Shown piece by piece: positions 25,114 to 36,300 of a stretch of DNA of 64,000 nucleotides (position 1 is its first letter; every line of letters begins with the position of its first letter). The stretch covers positions 1-64,000 of the forward strand of contig NZ_SPFO01000007.1 of NCBI RefSeq assembly GCF_005845035.1, read 5' to 3'. A program made the position numbers and the translations under genes. This stretch comes from Collinsella aerofaciens (GTDB taxonomy: Bacteria; Actinomycetota; Coriobacteriia; Coriobacteriales; Coriobacteriaceae). Under the pieces are notes generated by a model that saw only the letters and a list, made by a program, of their open reading frames with translations, ran no database searches and was not told where the DNA came from.

Positions 25114-28100
25114 ATGCAGGCAGATTCCGCTCAGCAGCAGGGCCTTTATCGCCCCGAATTCGACCACGATGCATGCGGCATCGGCGCGCTTGCCGATATC
25201 AACGGTGAGCGCCATCACCAGATTCTGGACGATGCACTGTCCATTCTGGTCAACTTGGAGCACCGCGGTGGCACCGGACTCGAGAAGAACACCGGCGACG
25301 GCGCTGGTATCCTGTTCCAGGTTCCGCATCACTTTTTCCGTAAAGAGGCTCAAAAGTGTGGCCAGATTCTGCCGGCAGAGGGCGACTATGGCGTGGCCAT
25401 GCTGTTCTTCCCGCAGGACGAGAAGGGCGTAGAGGATGCCCGCCGCGTGTTTGAGGAGGGCTGCGCCGAGGCCGGCGTGCCGCTGCTCTTTTGGCGCGAG
25501 GTGCCGGTTGACCCGCACGACCTGGGCGAGACGGCCCGCGCCTGTATGCCCACTATCCTGCAGGCCTTCCTGGGCCGTCCGGACGACACGCCCGCCGGCG
25601 ATGCCTTCGAGCGCCGCCTGTACGTGTGCCGCCGCACCATCGAGAAGAAGGCCGACGCTGAGTTTGCCCTGCGCGACAAAATCTTCTATGTATGCTCCAT
25701 GAGCTCGCGCACCATCGTGTACAAGGGCATGCTGGTCGCCACGCAGATGCGCCGCTTCTTCATCGATCTCAACGACGCCGCCGTCAAGACGGCCGTGGCG
25801 CTCGTCCACTCGCGCTACTCCACCAACACCACGCCCAGCTGGGAACGCGCGCACCCCAACCGCTTTATCATCCACAACGGCGAGATCAACACCCTCAAGG
25901 GCAACGTCAACTGGATTCGCGCCCGCGAACCCAACCTGTACAGCCCCGTGCTGCAGCACGATCTTGAGCGCGTGATGCCCATCATCAACCGCGAGGGCTC
26001 CGACTCCGCGATTCTGGACAATGTGCTTGAGTTTTTGGTCATGAACGGCCGTCCGCTCACGCGTGCCGCGTCCATGCTGCTGCCCGAGCCGTGGGACCAC
26101 AACGACAGCCTGAGCGAGGAGCGCCGCGCCTACGACGCCTACCAGTCCATGCTCATGGAGCCCTGGGACGGCCCGGCCGCCATCGCCTTTACCGACGGCC
26201 GTACCCTGGGTGCTGCCCTCGACCGCAACGGCCTGCGTCCCGCCCGCTACTATGTGACGCGCGACGGTCGCTTTATGCTGGCAAGCGAGGTGGGCACCAT
26301 CGAGGTGAGCCCCGAGAACATCCTGACGAGCGGCTGTCTGGGGCCGGGCCAGATGCTCGAGGTCGACTTTGCCCGCGGTCGCGTCATCTACAACGACGAG
26401 CTGCGTGCCCGTTACGCCAAGGAAAAGCCCTACCGTGATTGGATTGCCGAGGAGACGCTGACCGTCGACGCGCTCGATGAGCCCGTTGCGGCAACACCCG
26501 CCGAGGACGACGAGGTGCCTACCGCCGTGCGTATGGCCAAGCTCGGCTATCACTGGGATGATGTTGACGAGGTCGTGCGCCCCATGGCCCAGCAGGGCAA
26601 GGCACCGCTCGCTTCGATGGGTATCGATGCGCCGCTAGCCTGCCTGTCCAAGAAGACGCGTTCGTTCTTCGATTACTTCTATCAGCTGTTCGCCCAGGTC
26701 ACGAATCCGCCGATCGATGCCCTGCGCGAGCATATGGTAACCTCGACCACGCTCTACCTGGGCAACCACGGTAACCTGCTCGAGGACTCCCGCACGGCCT
26801 GCCAGCTGGTGCGCCTGGAGCGCCCGTTGCTCAACGAGGAGGAGTTCGACCGCATCTGCGCCATCGACCGCGTGGGCTTTAAGATCCGTCGCTTCCGTGC
26901 CGTCTACCGCCGCGACGCCGGCGAGGGCGCGCTGCAGGCTGCGCTTAAGCAGCTTGCCGAGGACGTTGAGGCTGCGGTCCGCGACGGTGTGAACATCGTG
27001 GTGCTGAGCGATCGTGCCGCTGCGGGCGAGGTGCCCGTGCCGTCGCTGCTCGCTGTGGGCTGCGTGCACACCCACCTGATCCGCGCCGGCGTGCGTACCT
27101 TTGCCGACATCGTGGTGGAGTGCGGCGACGCCGTGTCTCCGCACGACTTTGCGGCACTGGTGGGCTACTCCGCGAGTGGCATCTATCCGTACAACGCACA
27201 TGCGTGCATCCGCGATCTGGCGGCGCGCGGCGACCTGGACGTGACGGCCGAGCAGGGCATCGACAACTACAATAAGGCCGCGACGGCGGGTATCGTCTCC
27301 ATCATGTCCAAGATGGGCATCTCCACGGTGCAGAGCTACCATTCGGCGCAGATCTTCGAGGCCGTGGGCTTTACGCCCGAGTTCGTCAACGCGTACTTTG
27401 CCGGCACGGTGAGCCGTGTGGGCGGTATGGGTGTCGAGGACGTCGAGCGCGAGCAGAACGAACGCTACGACGCCGCGCTCGCCATCCTTAAGAGCCCGGC
27501 TCCCGATCAGCTGCCCACACTGGGTCTGACTAAGTGGCGCCCGCTCGGCGGCGAGGATCACCTCATCGATCCGCAGACTGTCTACTTGCTGCAGACCGCC
27601 TGCCGTGAGGACAGCTACGACACCTTTAAGGAGTACAGCGCCCGCCTGCACCGCACCGGCCGTGCCGTGCGCCTGCGCGACCTGCTCGACTTTGATGCCA
27701 GCGGCCGCACCCCGGTTTCGCTCGACGAGGTGGAACCTGCGCTCAATATCGTCCGCCGCTTTAACACCGGCGCCATGTCGTATGGCTCCATCAGCAAAGA
27801 GGCGCACGAGTGCATGGCCATCGCCATGAACCGCCTGCACGGCCGTTCCAATTCCGGCGAGGGCGGCGAGGATCCGCGTCGCGAGACCCCACTGGCTAAC
27901 GGTGACTCCAAGAACTCCGCGATCAAGCAGGTAGCAAGTGCGCGATTTGGCGTGACGAGCCGCTACCTGTGCAGCGCCTTCGAGATTCAGATCAAGATGG
28001 CCCAGGGCGCCAAGCCCGGCGAGGGCGGTCACCTGCCCGGCAGGAAGGTCTACCCCTGGATTGCCGAGGTCCGTCAGTCCACGCCCGGCATCGGCCTGAT

Positions 28101-29820
28101 CTCGCCTCCGCCGCACCACGACATCTACTCCATCGAGGACCTGGCAGAGCTGATCTTTGACCTTAAGAACGCCAACCCCGGCGCGCGCGTGTCGGTCAAG
28201 CTGGTCAGCGAGGCCGGCGTCGGCACCATCGCCACCGGCGTGGCCAAGGGCGCTGCCGACAAGATTTTGATCAGCGGCCACAATGGCGGCTCGGGTGCCG
28301 CTGCGCGCGACTCTATCTGGCACGCGGGTCTGCCGCTGGAGCTTGGCCTTGCCGAGGCCCAGCAGACGCTGCTGCAAAACGGTTTGCGCTCACGCGTGGT
28401 GCTCGAGGCCGATGGCAAGCTCATGGACGGCACCGACGTCGCCGTCGCCTGCCTGCTGGGTGCCGAGGAGTTTGGCTTTGCGACCATGCCGCTCATCTCG
28501 ATGGGCTGCCTCATGCAGCGCGACTGCCAGCAGGATACCTGCCCCGCCGGCATCGCTACGCAAAACTGCCGCCTGCGTCGCGGCTTCCGCGGCAAGCCCG
28601 AGCACGTTGAGCACTTTATGCTCTTTGTTGCCGAGCAGCTGCGCGAGGTCATGGCGAGCCTGGGCTTCCGCACCGTCGACGAGATGGTCGGCCATCCCGA
28701 GTGCTTGCGCCAGATTGAGGTCCCGGGCAACCGCAAGGCTAACCTGCTGGATCTGTCGCCTGTGCTGGCGAGCGCGACCTGTGAGTTTGGTGCCCACATC
28801 CCGGGTGCCGACGGCCGTCACTTCCTGCCCCAGATGGCTGCGGACAGCGAGCTCGACAAGACGCTCGACTCCACGTTGTTTGTGCCCTATACGGCCGATG
28901 CCCGTGCGCACCTGCGCCCGATTCGCTTCCGCGCCGATATCGCCAACGTCAACCGCTGCGTGGGCACCATCTTGGGCAACGCGGTGACCAAGGCGCATCC
29001 CGAGGGCCTGCCCGCCGGCTCCATCACCATCGATTGCGATGGTTCGGCCGGTCAGAGCTTTGGCGCCTTCCTGCCGCGCGGCATTACGCTCAACGTGTGC
29101 GGCGACGCCAACGACTACTTTGGCAAGGGCCTTTCGGGCGGCGAGGTGTCGGTGCGCCCCAACCCGCATGCGACCTACAAGTTCGATGAGAACATCATCG
29201 TGGGCAACGTTGCGTTCTTTGGCGCCACGAGCGGCCGCGGCTTCATTAACGGCCTGGCAGGCCAGCGCTTTGGCGTACGCAACTCCGGTGCCACGGTGGT
29301 GGTCGAGGGCTGCGGCAACCATGGCTGCGAGTACATGACGGGTGGTCTGGCGCTCATCCTGGGCGAGGTCGGGCAGAACTTCGCCGCCGGCATGACGGGT
29401 GGCGTGGCCTATGTCTTTGACCAGTACGGCACGCTCGATGCCCGTGTGAACCACGAGAGCGTGGAGCTCAAGGCCCCGACGGCCGACGAGCTGGCGCAGA
29501 TTCGTGCGCTCATCCAGGAGCACGTGGACGCGACACAGAGCCCGCGCGGCATTAAGCTGCTCTACAGCTTTGAGACGATGAGCAAGCACTTTGTGAAGGT
29601 CATTCCGATCGAGTACGAGCGCGTGCTGGCGATTGTCGCTGCGGCCGAGGCCGTCGGCAAGACGCATGCGCAGGCCGAGGAGTTGGCGTTTGACATCGTG
29701 ACCGGTCGCGCGAGCGCCGCGGATGTCGCTCGCTTTGATGTCGCGGGCGGTGCTGCGGGCGCGGGTGTTACGCCTGTGGCCGCTACCGATTCTGTTGCTT
29801 CGACCAAGAAGGAGGCGTAA
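25114..29820 (+). CDS. gltB: glutamate synthase, large subunit
   Basis: GltB transfers the amide of glutamine to 2-oxoglutarate. At 1568 residues it is full length. The N-terminal glutaminase nucleophile is Cys22 in DHDACGIGALADI, so about 21 residues are removed on maturation. EHRGGTG, GDGAGIL and HSRYSTNTTPSW are typical of the amidotransferase domain. The FMN domain has MSYGSISKEAHE and GEGGEDP, and the [3Fe-4S] cysteines are in MGCLMQRDCQQDTCPAGIATQ read as separated Cys. A GXGXG C-terminal domain follows. GGGGAGG precedes the ATG. gltD starts five bases after the stop. Confidence 0.97.
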   Translation: MQADSAQQQGLYRPEFDHDACGIGALADINGERHHQILDDALSILVNLEHRGGTGLEKNTGDGAGILFQVPHHFFRKEAQKCGQILPAEGDYGVAMLFFPQDEKGVEDARRVFEEGCAEAGVPLLFWREVPVDPHDLGETARACMPTILQAFLGRPDDTPAGDAFERRLYVCRRTIEKKADAEFALRDKIFYVCSMSSRTIVYKGMLVATQMRRFFIDLNDAAVKTAVALVHSRYSTNTTPSWERAHPNRFIIHNGEINTLKGNVNWIRAREPNLYSPVLQHDLERVMPIINREGSDSAILDNVLEFLVMNGRPLTRAASMLLPEPWDHNDSLSEERRAYDAYQSMLMEPWDGPAAIAFTDGRTLGAALDRNGLRPARYYVTRDGRFMLASEVGTIEVSPENILTSGCLGPGQMLEVDFARGRVIYNDELRARYAKEKPYRDWIAEETLTVDALDEPVAATPAEDDEVPTAVRMAKLGYHWDDVDEVVRPMAQQGKAPLASMGIDAPLACLSKKTRSFFDYFYQLFAQVTNPPIDALREHMVTSTTLYLGNHGNLLEDSRTACQLVRLERPLLNEEEFDRICAIDRVGFKIRRFRAVYRRDAGEGALQAALKQLAEDVEAAVRDGVNIVVLSDRAAAGEVPVPSLLAVGCVHTHLIRAGVRTFADIVVECGDAVSPHDFAALVGYSASGIYPYNAHACIRDLAARGDLDVTAEQGIDNYNKAATAGIVSIMSKMGISTVQSYHSAQIFEAVGFTPEFVNAYFAGTVSRVGGMGVEDVEREQNERYDAALAILKSPAPDQLPTLGLTKWRPLGGEDHLIDPQTVYLLQTACREDSYDTFKEYSARLHRTGRAVRLRDLLDFDASGRTPVSLDEVEPALNIVRRFNTGAMSYGSISKEAHECMAIAMNRLHGRSNSGEGGEDPRRETPLANGDSKNSAIKQVASARFGVTSRYLCSAFEIQIKMAQGAKPGEGGHLPGRKVYPWIAEVRQSTPGIGLISPPPHHDIYSIEDLAELIFDLKNANPGARVSVKLVSEAGVGTIATGVAKGAADKILISGHNGGSGAAARDSIWHAGLPLELGLAEAQQTLLQNGLRSRVVLEADGKLMDGTDVAVACLLGAEEFGFATMPLISMGCLMQRDCQQDTCPAGIATQNCRLRRGFRGKPEHVEHFMLFVAEQLREVMASLGFRTVDEMVGHPECLRQIEVPGNRKANLLDLSPVLASATCEFGAHIPGADGRHFLPQMAADSELDKTLDSTLFVPYTADARAHLRPIRFRADIANVNRCVGTILGNAVTKAHPEGLPAGSITIDCDGSAGQSFGAFLPRGITLNVCGDANDYFGKGLSGGEVSVRPNPHATYKFDENIIVGNVAFFGATSGRGFINGLAGQRFGVRNSGATVVVEGCGNHGCEYMTGGLALILGEVGQNFAAGMTGGVAYVFDQYGTLDARVNHESVELKAPTADELAQIRALIQEHVDATQSPRGIKLLYSFETMSKHFVKVIPIEYERVLAIVAAAEAVGKTHAQAEELAFDIVTGRASAADVARFDVAGGAAGAGVTPVAATDSVASTKKEA

Positions 29821-29825
29821 GTGCC

Positions 29826-31307
<1,482 letters not shown>

Positions 31308-31324
31308 AGTAGTCATTTAAGAAC

Positions 31325-31365
31325 GTCCCCAATGACTAGTCATTTTTTGTCTAGTCGTTGGGGAC
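31325..31365. repeat. GTCCCCAAYRACTAG palindrome after gltD
   Basis: GTCCCCAATGACTAG (31325-31339) and CTAGTCGTTGGGGAC (31351-31365) form a 15-bp stem with one wobble, and the loop holds a T run. A shorter alternative hairpin, AATGA-CTAG-TCATT followed by T, would form a normal terminator, so the two folds exclude each other. The same core is found twice at 58697-58738. Confidence 0.8.
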
Positions 31366-31660
31366 ACTCTTTGCGATCGATTTGCTCGTTTGCCGACGTA
31401 CGGGTGTTCATTTGTCGACTTCTTGGGCCGTGGTCACCTGTTGTTTCTGTGGCGGCTGCGGGCATATGGCTCAAAAGGGCGGGTTGGCTGTCTATGTCTA
31501 CCTGCGGTTTCTTTGCGGTGCGCTCATTCGGTCAAGCTTTTCGTCAAGTGTTTGGTCAGCATCTGGTTTGCAGCCGGAGGCCTATTTTGCCCGCGCTGGT
31601 CGTGGCCGACCACCCTCCTCGTAAGCTCAAATTGAGGTCTATCAGTTTGAGGAGGATGCC
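31366..31660. other. about 300 bp without a supported gene
   Basis: Several open frames of 80-110 codons cross this stretch in overlapping frames, but none has a ribosome site, a family resemblance or normal codon use. I regard it as non-coding, possibly decayed sequence. Confidence 0.4.
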
Positions 31661-32368
31661 ATGACTGACCACGCTTTAGACCGAGCGCAGCTAGCCGAAG
31701 CCGTCGGCAACGATATTGCCGACATGGCCCATTTTTGGATGCTGCGGAAGTTCCAGTTTTTGGAGCCGGCGCGCGAACAGTTCGAGATTATTGTCGACCC
31801 GTGGCTCAGCTATTGCACCGAGCCTTCGCAAAACGAAATCATGGCCTACAACATGGCATTTACCGATTGGCTGCTCTTCGAGCGCCCCTATCGCCATGGC
31901 AAGACGCTGCTCGAGCTGTATGTTGACGAGCCGCCGGCATCGCTTTTGCCTGCCTCGCTCAAGCGGCTCGAGCAGGTACGCGACACGCAGTATTTCTCGC
32001 GCTTTGGCATTTTGGACAAGGATCCTGCGACTGGTATGGTCGCGCTGAAGGATACGCGCACCGACCATCGCTTTGATGTCTACGACCCGCATATCGTGCA
32101 AAAGGAGCATTGGAGCGACGGCGCGATTGCGGTGCGCCTCGCGTGTGTCGACGATGTCTGGCTGACGGCGGGACAGCTCTATCTGTACGACATCGCGCGC
32201 CTGAGTGACACGGCAGTCGATGGGCCGGGTGCGGTGCATCCGGAGGACCTGCAGGATGGCTTTGACACCTCGTGCATCAGTTTCTTCTTGCGTCTGGTCC
32301 GCGACATCATGGGCGCCCAGGGGCGGTACGTAAAGTCGCTCAACATCTACGAGCAGGAGCGGGAGTAG
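31661..32368 (+). CDS. conserved-looking hypothetical protein
   Basis: The 235-residue soluble protein is preceded by GAGGAGG. It is rich in aromatic residues and acidic overall (DMAHFWMLRKFQFLEPAREQ, FTDWLLFERPYRHGKTLLELYVDEPP, TDHRFDVYDPHIVQKEHWSDG). No signal peptide or membrane helix is seen, and I do not recognise the family. Codon use and start context are those of a real gene. Four tandem 57-bp palindromes begin 41 bases after its stop. Confidence 0.75.
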   Translation: MTDHALDRAQLAEAVGNDIADMAHFWMLRKFQFLEPAREQFEIIVDPWLSYCTEPSQNEIMAYNMAFTDWLLFERPYRHGKTLLELYVDEPPASLLPASLKRLEQVRDTQYFSRFGILDKDPATGMVALKDTRTDHRFDVYDPHIVQKEHWSDGAIAVRLACVDDVWLTAGQLYLYDIARLSDTAVDGPGAVHPEDLQDGFDTSCISFFLRLVRDIMGAQGRYVKSLNIYEQERE

Positions 32369-32409
32369 GGGACGGGCAGTTGTCGCCTGCCTTGCCTTCT
32401 GCCTTTTAT

Positions 32410-32705
32410 GTCTCGATCTGTAACGTTTAGGGACAAAAAACCGGTCTTCCTGTTACAGATCGAGACGAATGCTTGGGCGCCGCTGGTTTGTCTAAATCTG
32501 TAACGTTTAGGGCCCTGGAGAACGTCTAACTGTTACAGATCGAGACGTTTGGCACCTGGCTGGGGGAATGTCTCAATCTGTAACATCTACAGGCCCAAAT
32601 TCGACCTACCTGTTACAGATTGAGACAAAGGTTGGCGGCTGCTGAAAGATCTTGTTCTGTAACAACTAGAGGCTCAAAGACTGTCTTCCTGTTACAGATC
32701 AAGAC
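32410..32705. repeat. array of four 57-bp palindromic elements (upstream array)
   Basis: Units lie at 32410-32466, 32490-32546, 32570-32626 and 32649-32705. Each has 16-bp inverted ends of the form GTCTYRATCTGTAACR and YGTTACAGATYRAGAC around a 25-base core. The start-to-start distance is 80, 80 and 79 bases, with 22-23 base spacers. Paired bases change together in places (CTCAATC with GATTGAG, CTCGATC with GATCGAG), so the stem itself is kept. The spacers are related to those of the downstream array. Confidence 0.92.
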
Positions 32706-32731
32706 ATTTGCCAGCGGGGGCAACAGCGGCG

Positions 32732-33802
32732 ATGGTCCATTTGTCTGACGTGGTGGTGATGAAAGTGTCTAATACCGTTTTTAAACACAAGCATGCAACA
32801 CGTAACACCTTGGCGCGGAATAGGATGCTTGCCAGGCTCACGGAGGCGGCTGAACAAGGCGTGCTGCTTGTAACGCACGACAATGCCGAGCTCATGTGGC
32901 TGCGGCGCCATGTGGGCACAGACGATATTGCGGAGCCCGAGCCGTACCTGTTCTGCTTCCAACATGATTGGGATTTGTTGACGACGTCGGAGCGGGCATT
33001 GCGGACCATCAAGGGGCTTGCGGAGTTTCATCCCGATTGGGCGTTTTGGGGCTATGACGCGGCGCTTTTGTGGGGTCTGGAGGTGCCGAATGATCTGCTC
33101 GGGCCGCGTTTTCTTGTTAAGACAGGTTGTTCGGTGACGTTGAGCAGCGGGTGCAGGTTGTCGCGTCCGCAGATGGCGGGTGCGCTCGAGCGTGTTGATG
33201 GCGTGCGGGTGACGTCGTTTTGGCGCACGGTGGAGGATTGCTTGCTGCGTGCGCCGTTTTCGTACGGGTTGGCGATTGCCGATTCTGCACTGCGGGCGAA
33301 AGGCGTATCACGTTGGGATTTGTGCGAGCGCCTCCGCGCCGATTGCGAGGGCAGGCGAGGGTATCGCAGGGCACAGGTGATTGCGTCGTATGCGGACGGG
33401 CTGTCCGAAAACGGCGGCGAGTCTCGGTTCCGAGCGTTCTTTATTGCATACGGCTTTCCGGTTCCGGAGTTGCAGGTGGAGTTTCGCGATCCGCTCGATT
33501 CGAGCCAGGTGTTTCGGGTTGATTATTTCTGGAGGCTCGAGGACGGGACATGTGTCATCGGCGAGCTTGACGGGAAGGGAAAGTATACCCTGCAGGATGG
33601 TAGGGATCGGGAGTCGGTCGATCCATTCGTGGCAGAGCGTCAGCGGGAATCTCATCTGACAATGCTCGGGCACAAGGTGCTTCGGTTTACGTTTGATGAA
33701 CTCAAGAACCCGGGGAAGCTGGCTGAAAAGATGAGACTGGCGGGAATTCAACAGCGGGCCGATCTGGCTGAGGAATGGAGACGCCAGTGGTATGGGCGCT
33801 GA
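32732..33802 (+). CDS. DUF559-like nuclease-fold protein between two repeat arrays
   Basis: The 356-residue protein has the plan of actinobacterial AbiEi/DUF559-type proteins. An N-terminal and middle region with a VRVTSFWRTVEDCLLRAP (rT..D) segment and a DSALRAKGVSRWDL segment is followed by a restriction-endonuclease-like C-terminal domain. That domain has VDYFWRL (Asp), CVIGELDGKGKY (E...K) and RESHLTMLGHKVLRFT, matching a PD-(D/E)xK core. The start is uncertain: TTG 32708, ATG 32732 and ATG 32759 all lack a good ribosome site. It begins just 26 bases after one four-unit palindrome array and ends 42 bases before another. Whether it cuts DNA, RNA or the repeats is unknown. Confidence 0.75.
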   Translation: MVHLSDVVVMKVSNTVFKHKHATRNTLARNRMLARLTEAAEQGVLLVTHDNAELMWLRRHVGTDDIAEPEPYLFCFQHDWDLLTTSERALRTIKGLAEFHPDWAFWGYDAALLWGLEVPNDLLGPRFLVKTGCSVTLSSGCRLSRPQMAGALERVDGVRVTSFWRTVEDCLLRAPFSYGLAIADSALRAKGVSRWDLCERLRADCEGRRGYRRAQVIASYADGLSENGGESRFRAFFIAYGFPVPELQVEFRDPLDSSQVFRVDYFWRLEDGTCVIGELDGKGKYTLQDGRDRESVDPFVAERQRESHLTMLGHKVLRFTFDELKNPGKLAEKMRLAGIQQRADLAEEWRRQWYGR

Positions 33803-33843
33803 GGGGTGCAACTGACGCGGATGTGGTTGTTCCTGCCGAGTTG

Positions 33844-34141
33844 GTCTCGATCTGTAACAACAGGGGGCCGTCTGGCCTCGTAACTGTTACGGATCGAGAC
33901 AGAAGGTTGGCGCCTGGCGAAAGATCTCAATCTGTAACATCTAGAGGCCGAAAACCTGTCTACTTGTTACAGATTTAGACGTTTGACGACAGGGCTGGAG
34001 AATATCTCGATCTGTAACATCTAACGGCCAAAAACCGGTCTACATGTTACAGATTGAGACAAAGGTTGGACGCACGACCGAAAGATCTCGATCTGTAACA
34101 CTTGGAAGGTTAAAGACGGTCTACCTGTTACAGATTGAGAC
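33844..34141. repeat. array of four 57-bp palindromic elements (downstream array)
   Basis: Units lie at 33844-33900, 33924-33980, 34004-34060 and 34085-34141, with an 80-81 base period. The spacers between units 2-3 and 3-4 resemble those between units 2-3 and 3-4 of the upstream array (TTTGRC...GGGCTGG; AAAGGTTGG...GAAAG). This indicates that the two arrays are copies of one block flanking the nuclease-like gene. Confidence 0.92.
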
Positions 34142-34293
34142 GTTTTGCTGGAACGGCCGGAGCATTGCCGTGCTGTCTCCGTTTGCCCTCACATCTCTCT
34201 CGTCCCTCCGTTAACCGATATGTCCGCAGCAATCCCGCCGCACTGGGTAATAATGGACAAATGTTCAAGTTAATCGTGAGGGAGGAGCTCGAT

Positions 34294-35664
34294 ATGGCGA
34301 CTGCCGATCGTCCCACGTTGTTTATCAATGCGACCGTTCTGGATGGCTCGGAGCATATGGAGCCGCAGCCCGATATGGCCGTGGCCGTCGAGCGTGGCAT
34401 CATCACCTGGATGGGACCGAGCGCCGTGGCCCAAGCTCCAGCGGGGGCCGAGGTCATTGACCTGGGCGGTGCGTATCTCATGCCGGGTCTCATCAATATG
34501 CACGTGCATCTGTGCGGTTCGGGCAAACCGGTCTCGGCGGGAGATGCCGGCGCGCTGATGAAGAAGCTCGACAATCCCGTGGGCCGCACCATCGTCCGCC
34601 ATATCCTCAAAGGCAGCGCCCAGCAACAGCTGGCAAGCGGCGTGACCACGGTGCGCGGTGCAGGCGACCCGCTGTTTGCCGATCTGGCCGTGCGCAACGC
34701 CATCGACGCCGGCAAGTATCAGGGTCCGCGTCTGGTAGCACCGGGAACGGGCGTCACGGTGCCGGGTGGCCACGGTGCGGGCCTCTTTGCGCAGGTGGCC
34801 AATACTCCCGACGAGGCGGCCGAACAGGTGCGTGATTTGTATGCGCGCGGTGCCGACGTCATCAAGCTGTTCGTGACGGGTGGCGTGTTCGATGCGACCG
34901 AAGTAGGCGAGCCGGGCGTGCTGCGCATGCCGGTCGAGGTTGCCGCTGCGGCGTGCAAGGCAGCGCACGAGGTCGGCCTTCCGGTCATGGCCCATGTCGA
35001 GAGCACCGAAGGCGTGAAGGCCGCGCTTCAGGCCGGCGTCGATACGATCGAGCACGGCGCTCCGTTGACGCCTGAGATCCTGGAGCTGTACCGCGGCGCC
35101 GCGGGAACACAGCTCGAGGGACGCGTGCCGAGCGTGACCTGCACGATCAGTCCGGCGCTGCCGTTTGTGTTGCTCGACCCGGAGAAGACTCATTCGACCG
35201 ACACGCAAAAGAAGAACGGCGACATCGTGTGCTCGGGCATTATCGAGAGTGCTCGTGCGGCGCTGGAAGCCGGCGTTAAGGTGGGCTTGGGCACGGATTC
35301 GAGCTGCCCGTTCGTGACCCAGTACGACATGTGGCGCGAGGTGGCCTATTTTGCCAAGTACGTGGGCGTGAGCAATGCGTTTGCACTGCACACGGCCACG
35401 CAGGTCAATGCTGAGCTGCTGGAGCTGGGCGGCGAGACCGGTACGATCGAGTGCGGCAAGGCGGCCGACATTTTGGTGACGCGCGAGAGCCCTCTGGATG
35501 ACCTGTGCGCTCTGCGTGAGCCAATGCACGTGATGTGCCGCGGTGACCTGGTGCGCAAGCTGAAGGTCAAACGCATCCCCGAGGTTGACACCGAGCTCGA
35601 CGCGATTATGGCCATGCCGGTAGAAGCCCTGGCAGAGGAGCTTGCCCGCGATGGCGTAGCTTAG
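34294..35664 (+). CDS. amidohydrolase-family metal-dependent hydrolase
   Basis: The 456-residue product has the imidazolonepropionase-like amidohydrolase plan. An N-terminal beta-sandwich is followed by the metal motif MPGLINMHVHL, ASGVTTVRGAGD, the conserved Lys in DVIKLFVTGG, metal-binding His in PVMAHVESTEG and DTIEHGAPLT, and the catalytic Asp in VGLGTDSSCPF. It ends with the second sandwich part (GTIECGKAADILV). The substrate could be a dipeptide, cyclic imide or similar; sequence alone does not say. The ATG at 34294 has GGAGG eight bases upstream. Confidence 0.88.
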   Translation: MATADRPTLFINATVLDGSEHMEPQPDMAVAVERGIITWMGPSAVAQAPAGAEVIDLGGAYLMPGLINMHVHLCGSGKPVSAGDAGALMKKLDNPVGRTIVRHILKGSAQQQLASGVTTVRGAGDPLFADLAVRNAIDAGKYQGPRLVAPGTGVTVPGGHGAGLFAQVANTPDEAAEQVRDLYARGADVIKLFVTGGVFDATEVGEPGVLRMPVEVAAAACKAAHEVGLPVMAHVESTEGVKAALQAGVDTIEHGAPLTPEILELYRGAAGTQLEGRVPSVTCTISPALPFVLLDPEKTHSTDTQKKNGDIVCSGIIESARAALEAGVKVGLGTDSSCPFVTQYDMWREVAYFAKYVGVSNAFALHTATQVNAELLELGGETGTIECGKAADILVTRESPLDDLCALREPMHVMCRGDLVRKLKVKRIPEVDTELDAIMAMPVEALAEELARDGVA

Positions 35665-35677
35665 GCGCTGGCGCGAC

Positions 35678-35709
35678 GGGGCGACAGCTTCATCGAATGA
35701 TGTCGCCCC
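35678..35709 (+). terminator. hairpin after the amidohydrolase
   Basis: GGGGCGACA and TGTCGCCCC pair over a 14-base loop. It is directly followed by the stronger terminator at 35714. Confidence 0.5.
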
Positions 35710-35713
35710 ATGC

Positions 35714-35750
35714 AAAAAGCCGAGGTCTCAACACGAGGCCTCGGCTTTTA
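35714..35750. terminator. bidirectional terminator
   Basis: AAAAGCCGAGG and CCTCGGCTTTT pair perfectly. A and T runs on both sides let it serve the plus-strand amidohydrolase and the minus-strand zinc-ribbon gene that ends just beyond. Confidence 0.88.
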
Positions 35751-35771
35751 ATTTGTCCTATGGTGTAGCGG

Positions 35772-36245
35772 CTAGGAGCGCGTTTCCATCTTGGCGTGGC
35801 ACTTGGGGCAGGTGACGCGGATCTTGCCTTTGCCCTTGGGAACGGAGAGCATCTGGCCGCAGTTGGGGCACTTAAGATAGGCCGTGGTCTTGCGGCCCTT
35901 CCACATCTTCTTGGCTGTGCGCTTGGCACGTTCAAAGTCTTCCTTGCTAGTACCGGCTGCGCGCGAGGCGTTGGCCGCTGCAGCTCCGCCGCCCAAGCTA
36001 GCTACAAACTTGCCCAAGCCGGGTACGTTTGCAGTCGCGGCGACAAAGGCCTCGTTCTCCTTGTGACGTGCGTCGATATTTTTGGACAGGCCGCGCAGCA
36101 CGCCAATCACGATTACGGCGATGGCAATCCAGCTGAGCCACTGGATGCGGGCTATCGATCCGATCATCGCGATGACGATGCCGGCAAAACCCATCACGAT
36201 GGTGAGTTCATCGGCACCATTGCGACCCTTCATAAAGTCATTCAT
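35772..36245 (-). CDS. small membrane protein with C-terminal zinc ribbon
   Basis: The 157-residue product has two adjacent membrane helices (ELTIVMGFAGIVIAMIGSIA, WLSWIAIAVIVIGVLRGL), a linker with an Ala-rich part and a Lys/Arg-rich segment (ERAKRTAKKMWKGRKTT), and a four-Cys zinc ribbon (CPNCGQMLSVPKGKGKIRV then CPKC). The ATG at 36245 has AAAGG eight bases upstream. Function unknown; the layout suggests a membrane-anchored protein with a cytoplasmic metal-binding or nucleic-acid-binding end. Confidence 0.8.
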   Translation of the reverse strand: MNDFMKGRNGADELTIVMGFAGIVIAMIGSIARIQWLSWIAIAVIVIGVLRGLSKNIDARHKENEAFVAATANVPGLGKFVASLGGGAAAANASRAAGTSKEDFERAKRTAKKMWKGRKTTAYLKCPNCGQMLSVPKGKGKIRVTCPKCHAKMETRS

Positions 36246-36300
36246 GCAAATTGCCTTTCGTTCGATATGCTGCACGCCTTTATACCCGATTTAGAGCAAG

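Noticed and set aside
31366-31660. Overlapping frames of 80-110 codons after gltD
   Set aside because: Three frames are open over the same bases, none has a ribosome site or recognisable product.
32410-34141. Reading the 57-bp arrays as CRISPR
   Set aside because: The 80-bp period is regular, but the conserved parts are two inverted arms with a variable core, the spacers are similar to each other, and no cas genes are near.
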